The notes under the pieces were generated by a model. That model saw only the letters and a program-made list of their open reading frames with translations, searched no databases and had not been told where the DNA came from. Positions 58,043-64,000 of a stretch of 64,000 nt of DNA are shown piece after piece; the first letter of the stretch is position 1, and each line of letters opens with the position of its first letter. This DNA is from Thiomonas sp. X19 (GTDB lineage: Bacteria > Pseudomonadota > Gammaproteobacteria > Burkholderiales > Burkholderiaceae_C): NCBI RefSeq assembly GCF_900089495.1, contig NZ_LT605203.1, positions 3,035,873 through 3,099,872 of the forward strand. The letters are read 5' to 3'. A program made the translations under genes and the position numbers.

Positions 58043-58090
58043 GCAGTTCAAGGGCAGCAAGCGCGGCCCGCAACCCACGGAGATTTTCAA

Positions 58091-58234
58091 ATGATTGCAA
58101 CCCTCATCAAAGTCGTCGGCGGCCTCCTCGTCATCGGGGCCATCAGCCTGTCCATCCACGAACTCAACCAGATGATGGACGCCAGCAACCCCGCGACCAG
58201 CGGCGTTGTCCTTGCCCCGATCAGCGTGCGCTGA
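58091..58234 (+). CDS. Single-pass membrane peptide, 47 aa
   Basis: MIATLIKVVGGLLVIGAISL forms the membrane segment, followed by a short polar tail. Its own motif and hairpin leader support expression. Confidence 0.5.
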   Translation: MIATLIKVVGGLLVIGAISLSIHELNQMMDASNPATSGVVLAPISVR

Positions 58235-58268
58235 GCTAGCAGCGCCACCATTCGACCCGGAGAAAACC

Positions 58269-58535
58269 ATGCAAACCAATAACGCCCACGAGGCCCTGGC
58301 CGCGGTTCTTGACAACCGCGACAAGATCGACAGCGCAACCATCGTCATGCAGTGCCCGGCGCACCGTGGCGGGCTCGGGGCAAGCCTCGAGGTGACGATC
58401 GAAGCAGGCAGGCTCGGCATGCAGTGCCTGTGCGGCTGCACGCAGGCCGAAATCCTGGCGGCCGTGTACGGTCCCGGGCAGGAGGAAAGGCCGATGGATC
58501 GTTTCGATGAGTTCATCAACGCCCTCGCCGCCTGA
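58269..58535 (+). CDS. Small protein with a CHC2-like zinc-ribbon pattern, 88 aa
   Basis: The core reads MQCPAHRGGLGASLEVTIEA, GRLGMQC, LCGCTQAEIL. This has the spacing of the zinc ribbon in DnaG/CHC2 primases (CPAH near the start, C-x-x-C/GC at the end). No catalytic Toprim part is present. It could bind DNA or be a leftover of a primase. GGAG precedes the ATG. Confidence 0.5.
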   Translation: MQTNNAHEALAAVLDNRDKIDSATIVMQCPAHRGGLGASLEVTIEAGRLGMQCLCGCTQAEILAAVYGPGQEERPMDRFDEFINALAA

Positions 58536-58536
58536 T

Positions 58537-58552
58537 TTTCCTCTCCAACGTA
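58537..58552 (+). promoter_or_regulatory. E2 motif TTTCC-N8-GTA
   Basis: TTTCC-TCTCCAAC-GTA begins directly after the preceding stop, 53 nt before the 58606 start; CGGG/CCCG hairpin follows. Confidence 0.7.
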
Positions 58553-58605
58553 CCAATGCACGGGCCACAAGACCCGCACCAATCCTCAATCTCAAGGAGC
58601 AGCAA

Positions 58606-58794
58606 ATGGATTCCATCACCGCACGCATCGTGGCCGCAATGCTCAGCGTTTCCGCCTTCGCCGGCATCGGCGTCGCGACGTACACCAGCCTGCAGACCTC
58701 TGCACAGGCCAAGACCATCCAGACCAAGTTCATGGCCTCGATGCCAAAGCTGCCTGCCTCGTTGCCTGCCGCAGCGGCTTCGGGGGCGAAGTGA
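58606..58794 (+). CDS. Exported or membrane peptide, 62 aa
   Basis: The N-terminal signal/anchor (ARIVAAMLSVSAFAGIGVAT) is followed by an Ala/Lys/Pro tail. AAGGAG precedes the ATG. First gene of the unit leading to ardC; overlaps the next by GTGA. Confidence 0.55.
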   Translation: MDSITARIVAAMLSVSAFAGIGVATYTSLQTSAQAKTIQTKFMASMPKLPASLPAAAASGAK

Positions 58795-58958
58795 CAAACA
58801 AAAACCACCGGGACAAAAAGGCTGCGCCTGCGCTGCCTGGCGGTTTCTGGCCTGGCCTGATGCCACCGACCACATCGAAGCGAGCCAAAGCCGTAGCGGC
58901 GGCGTTCAGGGCTGGAAAGATTGACGAGGCCCGGCGCCTCGCCAAGGAGAAATCATGA
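58791..58958 (+). CDS. Small basic protein, 55 aa
   Basis: GTG start overlapping the previous stop; stop overlaps the next start by ATGA. Begins VTNKNHRDKKAAPALPGGFW and ends KIDEARRLAKEKS. The two 4-base overlaps support translation. Confidence 0.5.
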   Translation: MTNKNHRDKKAAPALPGGFWPGLMPPTTSKRAKAVAAAFRAGKIDEARRLAKEKS

Positions 58959-59398
58959 AGACCAACGTGAGTGTGATTCAAAAGTTGCTTTCACAAGCGC
59001 ACGAAGCTGAGCAACGGCAAGCCGCCCTGCTGGCCCAAAAAAAGGAGCAGTACAGGCATGCGCTGAAGCTGCTGAACGATCTGCAGGCTCACGTCATCCA
59101 CTATCAACAGCGCCAGCACGCCATGGGCTGCAGCGTGGCATGGGGTGAGGCGCAAGCCATGCGCGATTTCATTGACACGCTGAAAACGACTGCCAGCATG
59201 CAGCGCACCGAGGTCAACCGCCTGCAATCCATGCTCGACGAGCAGACCAAGGCGTGGACCGCCACACGCCAGCGCGTGAAGGCGCTGGAGCAATTGGTAT
59301 CCAAGCGCCGCGCCACAGCGTTCGCAACGCAGCGCCGGCGCGAGCAGGCAGAGCTGGATGACTGGCTGCTGCACCAGCCATCGCAGCGCGCAGCCTGA
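58955..59398 (+). CDS. FliJ-like coiled-coil protein, 147 aa
   Basis: The whole sequence follows the pattern of FliJ, the flagellar export chaperone/escort: a long N-terminal helix with repeated Ala/Gln/Leu, a central G-x-S then FIDTLK, and a C-terminal helix. That helix runs QTKAWTATRQRVKALEQLVS and ends REQAELDDW. Even the length (147 aa) fits. It starts by ATGA overlap. No other flagellar genes are present except the possible MotA-like protein next door. Similarity between coiled coils can mislead. Confidence 0.5.
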   Translation: MKTNVSVIQKLLSQAHEAEQRQAALLAQKKEQYRHALKLLNDLQAHVIHYQQRQHAMGCSVAWGEAQAMRDFIDTLKTTASMQRTEVNRLQSMLDEQTKAWTATRQRVKALEQLVSKRRATAFATQRRREQAELDDWLLHQPSQRAA

Positions 59399-59434
59399 AC
59401 CACCAACCACCCAAACCAAACCCAGGAGAACATC

Positions 59435-59767
59435 ATGAAAGAAGACCAGATGATTCAAACCATCATCCAGCTCGCAAAAGTGGCGCGTCATGAGGGACTG
59501 CGCGGCGTGTTGCCGTTGACCGAGATGATGCCCGACGCCTTCAGCCGCCGGGGGGTGAAGCTGTTAGGGCTGGGCGCCGAGCCCGACGATATCCGCTCCC
59601 TGCTGGGGGTGGAGGCCGAGCGCGACGCCCGGATCAAAAGGCTCGTGATCGAGGGCCTGGCCGGGATCGCCGACGGCGAGAACCCCGAAGTTCTGGAGGC
59701 GCGGCTGCGTCTGATCGCCGGGCTGGAGAAGGCCTGCAACCAGCTCGCGCTCGCTCAAAAAACCTGA
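59435..59767 (+). CDS. Soluble protein resembling the cytoplasmic part of MotA, 110 aa
   Basis: The segment IIQLAKVARHEGLRGVLPLT, then FSRRGVKLLGLGAEPDDIRS, resembles the cytoplasmic region of MotA (A-x-x-ARREGLLALE ... GLQLVVDGTDPE). No membrane helices are present. CAGGAG precedes the ATG. It sits between the FliJ-like gene and ardC, probably in one transcript. Confidence 0.45.
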   Translation: MKEDQMIQTIIQLAKVARHEGLRGVLPLTEMMPDAFSRRGVKLLGLGAEPDDIRSLLGVEAERDARIKRLVIEGLAGIADGENPEVLEARLRLIAGLEKACNQLALAQKT

Positions 59768-59783
59768 GCGACGGAGCGAACCC

Positions 59784-60851
59784 ATGAATGAAGCAAAACC
59801 GGACTTCCGGCAAGAGTTCACCGACAAGGTCATCGATGCGATCGAAAGCGGCAAGCCGCTCCCGTGGGAGCGGCCCTGGACCGCCGGAATCAGCCCACAA
59901 AACGCGATTTCAGGCGAGGAATACCAGGGCATGAATCGGCTGATTCTGGCCATCGAAATGCTTGAAAAGGGCTACGCCGACCCGCGTTTCGCGACCTTCA
60001 AACAGGCGCAAGACTTGGGCGGCTCAGTGGCCAAAGGCGAGCGGGGCGTGCTGGCAGAGCGCTGGGAATACGCCGAGTTTTGGCAGCGGCCCGAGGTGCA
60101 GGTGAAAGAGGGCGAAACGCGGGTGCAGGTTCGCGCTGTGGACGGCCCGAGCGCCACCTTGGACACGGGCCGCGAGGTTCCCAAACACACTTTGCAGGCC
60201 GAACACAAGGGCAAAATGTACCCATGGGCGCAGGCCGCGCAGGAGTTGAACCTGGCTTACAGCAAGGTCTTCACCCTCTTCAACGTCGCGCAGTGCAATG
60301 GCTTGAAACTTGAGCCGCTGCCAGCGCTGACGAACAAGATCGAACCGGAAGATCGGTTCCAATCCATCAAGGACGCGATGGCGCGCGACGGCCTGAAATT
60401 CGAGACCGGGAGCGCGGCGTTTTACCTGCACAGCACCGACAGCGTGGTCACGCCCCCTGCCAACGCCTTCAAAGATGTGGGGGGCTACCAGGCGACCGTT
60501 CTGCACGAAATCGGGCACGCGACCGGCGCAGAGCACCGGCTGAGCCGCGACGGCATCACAGGCGGCCATGAGTTCGGCAGTGAGGGCTATGCCAAGGAAG
60601 AATTGCGCGCCGAATTTTTCAGTATTTTCGCGGCGATGGAGACGGGCATCACCAGATTGCGTGATGAGCAGCATGCTGCCTATCTCCAAATCTGGATTGG
60701 TGCGGCGAGTGACGATAAGGACGAGTTTTTCAAAGCGGCGGACGACGCAGCCAAGGCCGTTGATTACGTCATCGGCAAAGAGCACGAAATGCTGCAGGAG
60801 CGCGAGGCTGCACAGGCTGAGCCTGGGCGCGAATTCGACCTTGGTCTATAG
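59784..60851 (+). CDS. ardC: ArdC-type antirestriction protein with metalloprotease-like domain
   Basis: This 355-aa protein has an N-terminal ArdC/DUF1738 ssDNA-binding domain (KPLPWERPWTAGISPQNAIS, YQGMNRLIL, GERGVLAERW). The C-terminal zincin-like domain contains HEIGHATGAEHRL at about residue 240 and a downstream EELRAEFFS. ArdC of pSA/R388 protects incoming DNA during conjugation. Its position downstream of the relaxase operon suits a leading-region antidefence gene. Confidence 0.88.
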   Translation: MNEAKPDFRQEFTDKVIDAIESGKPLPWERPWTAGISPQNAISGEEYQGMNRLILAIEMLEKGYADPRFATFKQAQDLGGSVAKGERGVLAERWEYAEFWQRPEVQVKEGETRVQVRAVDGPSATLDTGREVPKHTLQAEHKGKMYPWAQAAQELNLAYSKVFTLFNVAQCNGLKLEPLPALTNKIEPEDRFQSIKDAMARDGLKFETGSAAFYLHSTDSVVTPPANAFKDVGGYQATVLHEIGHATGAEHRLSRDGITGGHEFGSEGYAKEELRAEFFSIFAAMETGITRLRDEQHAAYLQIWIGAASDDKDEFFKAADDAAKAVDYVIGKEHEMLQEREAAQAEPGREFDLGL

Positions 60852-60860
60852 ACGGCGATA

Positions 60861-60876
60861 TTTCCAGGGCCGCGTA
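60861..60876 (+). promoter_or_regulatory. E2 motif TTTCC-N8-GTA
   Basis: TTTCC-AGGGCCGC-GTA begins nine bases after the ardC stop and 55 nt before the 60932 start; GGGGCGGC/GCCGTCCC hairpin follows. Confidence 0.75.
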
Positions 60877-60931
60877 CCCATGCAGGGGCGGCAATCGCCG
60901 TCCCGCCCAACCTTCGCATCGAAAGGACATC

Positions 60932-61195
60932 ATGGAAACTCAAATCACCCCCACCCCCGAAGCCACCGGCCAGAAGGTCGCGCTGCATGTCTGCCCGACC
61001 ATGACCAGGTCTGGTTTCTGGTGCCGCCGCTGGCTCACCTTCAAAATTGTCGTCGGCGAGGACCCGCTCGGCCCTCGCGGCGGGCATGGCGGCTTCTGGG
61101 GGTCCGGCCGGGTTGTCTGCAGCACCACCAAGCCCGCTGAAGCCAACGATTATCTGGCGAGATACGCCAGGCTGAACGGCTGCAAAATCGTTTAG
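60932..61195 (+). CDS. Hypothetical protein, 87 aa
   Basis: METQITPTPEATGQKVALHV, then a Trp/Arg/Gly-rich centre and a helical end. AAGGA precedes the ATG; its own motif and terminator make it a single-gene unit. Not recognized. Confidence 0.6.
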   Translation: METQITPTPEATGQKVALHVCPTMTRSGFWCRRWLTFKIVVGEDPLGPRGGHGGFWGSGRVVCSTTKPAEANDYLARYARLNGCKIV

Positions 61196-61204
61196 CAGCA
61201 CCAG

Positions 61205-61227
61205 GCCCGCTCCGGCGGGCTTTTTCT
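61205..61227 (+). terminator. Terminator
   Basis: GCCCGC-TCCG-GCGGGC followed by TTTTTCTT, ten bases after the stop of the preceding gene. Confidence 0.85.
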
Positions 61228-61257
61228 TGCCCGCTGGGCATGCACACGGCCGCTGAT

Positions 61258-61273
61258 TTTCCAAGCCCCCGTA
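61258..61273 (+). promoter_or_regulatory. E2 motif TTTCC-N8-GTA
   Basis: TTTCC-AAGCCCCC-GTA, 43 nt before the lipoprotein start and just after a terminator; perfect CGGGCC-N4-GGCCCG hairpin follows. Confidence 0.75.
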
Positions 61274-61316
61274 CCAAAGCACGGGCCATGAGGCCCGGTC
61301 AACTGGAGCATCGCAA

Positions 61317-61823
61317 ATGAACAAACTCATCATCCCGGCCCTCCTGGCCGCGGCGCTGGCCGGGTGCGCAGGTGTCCCGCCTATGTTCGGCGGGGCTCCA
61401 TCGTCCAGCGCCCTGACCTACACCCCGGGCCAGGCGCAGCAACCCCAACAGGTCATGTTCGGCACGGTCCTCGCCGTGCAACGCGTGACCATTGACGCGC
61501 CAGATTCGGCGACCGCTCCTGGCGGCCTGCTCGGGGCGCTGACCGGGGGCTATGTCGGGTCGCGGATCGGCAATGGCAACGGCTCCAAAGTCGCGGCCGT
61601 GCTTGGCGCCATTGCGGGTGGGCTTGGTGGAGAGGCAGCCACCAGCGGGGCCTACAAGCAGTCTGGTGTGCAGGTTACGGTAAAGATGGACGGCGGCGGG
61701 GACTTCGCCGTTACTCAGGCCGCCGACGTGCCGCTCACAGTCGGCGAGCGCGTGGAGGTCGTCGGCGGCTACGGCCAGATCGCTCGCGTTCTGCCGATGC
61801 CAGCCACAGAGCAGCGGCCGTGA
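61317..61823 (+). CDS. Glycine-zipper outer-membrane lipoprotein
   Basis: This 168-aa protein has lipobox ALAGC (Cys about residue 17), a glycine-zipper region (GALTGGYVGSRIGNGNGSKV, AIAGGLGGEA) and the end QVTVKMDGGGDFAVTQAADV. It is a clear homologue of the E1 lipoprotein at 20612-21121 with the same gene-order surroundings. GTGA overlap with the next gene. Confidence 0.85.
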   Translation: MNKLIIPALLAAALAGCAGVPPMFGGAPSSSALTYTPGQAQQPQQVMFGTVLAVQRVTIDAPDSATAPGGLLGALTGGYVGSRIGNGNGSKVAAVLGAIAGGLGGEAATSGAYKQSGVQVTVKMDGGGDFAVTQAADVPLTVGERVEVVGGYGQIARVLPMPATEQRP

Positions 61824-62014
61824 TTGCCGTTCTGCATCTGGTGTACACAGCGGCCAACGGGCCGCTGGTGCGGCAGACCGAGCGGTACAACACGCTGGCG
61901 GACGTGCCCACAGTGTGGGCGCGCCACATCACCTCGCAGCAGCACGCCCAGGTGATTTACACCGAAGGCATGGCGATCATCTACACCCCGCGCACGCATG
62001 AGGTTCTTTACTAA
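61820..62014 (+). CDS. Hypothetical protein, 64 aa
   Basis: GTG start overlapping the lipoprotein stop. Begins MIAVLHLVYTAANGPLVRQT and ends MAIIYTPRTHEVLY. Small soluble strand-rich protein; not recognized. Confidence 0.5.
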   Translation: MIAVLHLVYTAANGPLVRQTERYNTLADVPTVWARHITSQQHAQVIYTEGMAIIYTPRTHEVLY

Positions 62015-62030
62015 TTTCCGGCGCTGCGTA
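62015..62030 (+). promoter_or_regulatory. E2 motif TTTCC-N8-GTA
   Basis: TTTCC-GGCGCTGC-GTA starts at the base after the preceding stop, 45 nt before the 62076 start; GGGC/GCCC hairpin follows. Confidence 0.7.
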
Positions 62031-62075
62031 ACAGGTCAAGGGCGGCACAGCGCGGCCCTGCAAACAGGAAACAGC

Positions 62076-62225
62076 ATGAACACCAAAAATAAACTTTATC
62101 GCAACGCCGTGTTGCTCAAGACCAAGCCGAAGTCACGCCCAGTGCCGGAGCTTGCGCCCCGGCGCGACCCGCTGATCTGGGCGATGTTTGGCCCGAACTA
62201 CAAACCCACAGGAGCGAAATCATGA
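62076..62225 (+). CDS. Small basic protein, 49 aa
   Basis: MNTKNKLYRNAVLLKTKPKS, ending WAMFGPNYKPTGAKS. AGGAAACAGC precedes the ATG; ATGA overlap with the next gene. Not recognized. Confidence 0.5.
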   Translation: MNTKNKLYRNAVLLKTKPKSRPVPELAPRRDPLIWAMFGPNYKPTGAKS

Positions 62226-62569
62226 GCCAACAAATCAATGTCGATGCCTGCCTGCAGGCGCTGTCTGGCTGGAGCCTGGCCGATCTTTGGACGGTCCTGG
62301 CACAAGCCGAACTCTGGGAACTCGGCGCGATGCTCGCCGACCACGCCGACGGCGTGCCGACAGCGGCGCACCAGTATCCAGATGCCGAACAAAGGCTCGG
62401 TTTCTGGGCCGAAAGCTGCGGCCTGGACCCGAGCACCGGGGAGCGGGCGGCTGTTGAGCCCGACCCGGCGACGGGCGAGACCGAGGCCTTTTTTCTGGCG
62501 AAGGACGGTGCACGGATGATCGTGCGCGAACTGCAAACCCCTGTCCGGCGCGAAGACAAGAAAGATTGA
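62222..62569 (+). CDS. Hypothetical acidic protein, 115 aa
   Basis: MSQQINVDACLQALSGWSLA, acidic and Trp-containing, soluble. Followed after 42 bp by a strong terminator. Not recognized. Confidence 0.55.
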   Translation: MSQQINVDACLQALSGWSLADLWTVLAQAELWELGAMLADHADGVPTAAHQYPDAEQRLGFWAESCGLDPSTGERAAVEPDPATGETEAFFLAKDGARMIVRELQTPVRREDKKD

Positions 62570-62611
62570 TGGCATCGGCATGTTTTAAGCAGGCCACTAC
62601 AGCCACTTCCC

Positions 62612-62635
62612 AGCCCGCCCCGCGCGGGCTTTTTC
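62612..62635 (+). terminator. Terminator
   Basis: AGCCCGC-N5-GCGGGCT followed by TTTTT, same design as 54278-54301. Confidence 0.85.
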
Positions 62636-62853
62636 ATGCGCGCTGCGCACGCATGCCGGGGCTCGTTCCAGCCCCTGCCAATCTGCCATCCGAAGCCGCC
62701 CCGACCTGCGGCGCCTTGGCGCTCAGGCATCTGCCACGCCAGCCCTGCGCTCTGTCATGTCCGCTGCACGCGCCATGCCTGCGGCACCGGCTTGCAGGCT
62801 CGCCCCATGAGGCGGCTCCGAACAGCAGATTTCAACCAGCAGGAGAAGATGAC

Positions 62854-63138
62854 ATGAACGATCCCCTACACCCCACAAGCAACGGCGAGGCTCACCAAGC
62901 AGCAGATGTGCAAATCCCGGAAGCCACCCGGCGCAAGCACTACCTGAGCGGCGAGTTCTTCATCACTCCTCAAGCCCTCGAAGCGCACGACATCGACGAG
63001 GTTCTGCGCTGGTTCAACCTGCCACATGAGCCCGTGACCGTCGGCGATGTGCGCGACATCGGACACGGCCTGAAAGCGTATTTCGGATACGACGACAGTA
63101 AGCCGATGCGCAAGGCTCTCTTTGTCCGCATCTACTGA
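62854..63138 (+). CDS. Hypothetical protein, 94 aa
   Basis: AGGAG precedes the ATG at 62854. The protein reads MNDPLHPTSNGEAHQAADVQ and ends KALFVRIY. Soluble, not recognized. Its leader block at 62786-62819 closely matches that of the E1 gene at 22389-22673, and both are next to a DUF6573-type gene. Confidence 0.55.
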   Translation: MNDPLHPTSNGEAHQAADVQIPEATRRKHYLSGEFFITPQALEAHDIDEVLRWFNLPHEPVTVGDVRDIGHGLKAYFGYDDSKPMRKALFVRIY

Positions 63139-63168
63139 TCCACACGCACACCATCAGGAGCACCAGCT

Positions 63169-63624
63169 ATGACCACTGCAACCCCAACCGGCACCACGGC
63201 CGCCGACTTGTTCGGCGAGCCCATCCACATCTACACCCGCGCCCAGGCCATCGAGGACGGCATGCTGATCGACGTCAGCGGCACGGCAAGAGAGGCTGGC
63301 ATCGTCTGGCCTGTGGCCATCACCAGCGCCGTATGGAGCGACGCCTGCGCCTGGACCGACGCCGACGACAAGCGCAAGGGTGGCGGGGCGTGCTGGCAGA
63401 GCGAGAGCGGCAGGCTTTGGGATGCCGTGTGGATGGCATCGCGCGCGATCCGCGCAGGACTGCGGCGCGGGCACGATGGCCGCGACCCGATCTTGTTTCA
63501 AGTCCTGCGCATTCCCCGCGAAGGCCGGGGCGTTCGTCCCCGCCTGGCCACGCTCAAGCTGCAGGTCGGCCCTGGCGACGCAGGCGAGCCGGTCATCACG
63601 ATCATGCTTCCGGGCGAGGATTGA
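63169..63624 (+). CDS. DUF6573-type plasmid protein
   Basis: This 151-aa protein is nearly identical to the E1 product at 21899-22363 (shared DLFGxPI, YTRAQAIEDGMLIDV, WSDACAWTDADDKRKGGGAC). Only the N-terminal ten residues and a few positions differ. AGGAG precedes the ATG. Function unknown; the near identity across two otherwise diverged elements points to recent exchange. Confidence 0.8.
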   Translation: MTTATPTGTTAADLFGEPIHIYTRAQAIEDGMLIDVSGTAREAGIVWPVAITSAVWSDACAWTDADDKRKGGGACWQSESGRLWDAVWMASRAIRAGLRRGHDGRDPILFQVLRIPREGRGVRPRLATLKLQVGPGDAGEPVITIMLPGED

Positions 63625-63654
63625 AAGCACGCAAATTTGTACTAACATATTTAT

Positions 63655-63948
63655 ATGCTCACCAAATTCGAATGGGACTCCGCCAAGGCGCTGGCCAACC
63701 TGCGCAAGCATGGGGTGAGCTTCGAGACGGCCATGCGCGTGTTTGCCGATCCGCTCGCATCGTCCAATCAGGATCGCATCGAAGGCGGTGAGCCAAGGTG
63801 GATCACCATCGGCGTGGTGGAGGGCTATGTGTTGCTCGTGGTGGCGCACACCGTGCGCAACGAGGACGATGGCACCGAGATCATCCGCATCATCTCGGCC
63901 CGGCGCGCCGACCCGAAGGAAAGGAAAGACTATGAGCAAAATGGTTAA
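63655..63948 (+). CDS. brnT: BrnT-family toxin
   Basis: This 97-aa RelE-like ribonuclease toxin has the BrnT pattern: FEWDSAKALANLRKHGVSFE near the start, RWITIGVVEGYVLLVVAHTV, and the end RIISARRADPKERKDYE. A CATAT-TT-ATATG palindrome overlaps its start codon and could be the BrnA operator. The antitoxin start overlaps its 3' end. Confidence 0.92.
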   Translation: MLTKFEWDSAKALANLRKHGVSFETAMRVFADPLASSNQDRIEGGEPRWITIGVVEGYVLLVVAHTVRNEDDGTEIIRIISARRADPKERKDYEQNG

Positions 63949-64000
63949 ACATGCCGTGGACCTGGCCAAGCTGCCGCCCCTGACCGCCAGGCAGCGCAAG
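63932..64000 (+). CDS. brnA: BrnA-family antitoxin, cut by the window edge
   Basis: The first 23 codons (MSKMVKHAVDLAKLPPLTAR and on) are visible. AAGGAAAG precedes the ATG, and it overlaps the brnT stop by 17 bases, the usual brnTA order. The remainder, including the RHH DNA-binding domain, lies outside the window. Confidence 0.8.
   Translation, partial: MSKMVKHAVDLAKLPPLTARQRK

Noticed and set aside
13017..64000. Complete type IV secretion system
   Set aside because: No VirB4, VirB6, VirB8-11 or pilin-like genes could be recognized. Only relaxase, coupling and small membrane proteins are present, so self-transfer is not supported within the window.

Overview
The window looks like a high-GC betaproteobacterium, probably Burkholderiales and possibly Thiomonas-like. 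The evidence is the chromosomal gene set (marC, xerD-type recombinase, ogt, queG, tsaE, an AMIN-type amidase, a TAXI-TRAP transporter) and the codon use; the genus is an inference. About 10 kb is chromosomal backbone. The rest is mobile DNA.

Layout. 1-4153: the 3' part of a tyrosine recombinase, then two related IS3-family elements in the same orientation (721-1995 and 2863-4153) flanking one membrane-protein gene. The transposase of the first IS is broken by an amber codon. 4151-13016: backbone genes, ending in a TRAP permease gene cut off after about 275 codons. 13017-34820 (element E1): a tyrosine integrase next to the broken TRAP gene, a SIS-domain isomerase, a HigBA-like pair with a perfect operator palindrome, a SNF2-type helicase, a set of small exported proteins, a MobF relaxase with a coupling protein, and a three-gene replication-like operon. 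From 34840 past the right edge (element E2): a restriction-like operon (Res, AlbA/Schlafen-type protein, ParA-type ATPase, Mod), an IncQ-like RepA-RepC pair, a coupling ATPase separated from its probable membrane partners, a second MobF relaxase, and a long run of small co-oriented genes. That run includes a trimeric autotransporter adhesin, FliJ-like and MotA-like proteins, ArdC antirestriction protein, a DUF6573-type protein and BrnTA.

A 19-bp sequence in the broken TRAP gene (12998-13016) recurs exactly at 34821-34839. There it is flanked by 11-bp arm-type repeats in opposite orientations. I read this as attL plus an E1/E2 junction in a tandem array; the right end should lie outside the window. 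No type IV secretion channel genes are present, so both elements look mobilizable rather than self-transmissible within this window.

The most interesting signal is regulatory. Ten E2 transcription units are preceded by TTTCC-N8-GTA, usually within a few bases of the previous stop codon and mostly 25-55 nt before the next start. Seven E1 units, on the other strand, are preceded by TTTCG-N8-TGAAT (one GGAAT) at the same kind of distance (23-57 nt). Several of these leaders then form a GC-rich hairpin. The two elements therefore seem to carry parallel versions of one unfamiliar promoter or operator system, covering mobilization, antirestriction and surface genes. E1 and E2 also share gene families (relaxase, coupling ATPase, glycine-zipper lipoprotein, small outer-membrane barrel, DUF6573) that have been duplicated, fused and deleted.
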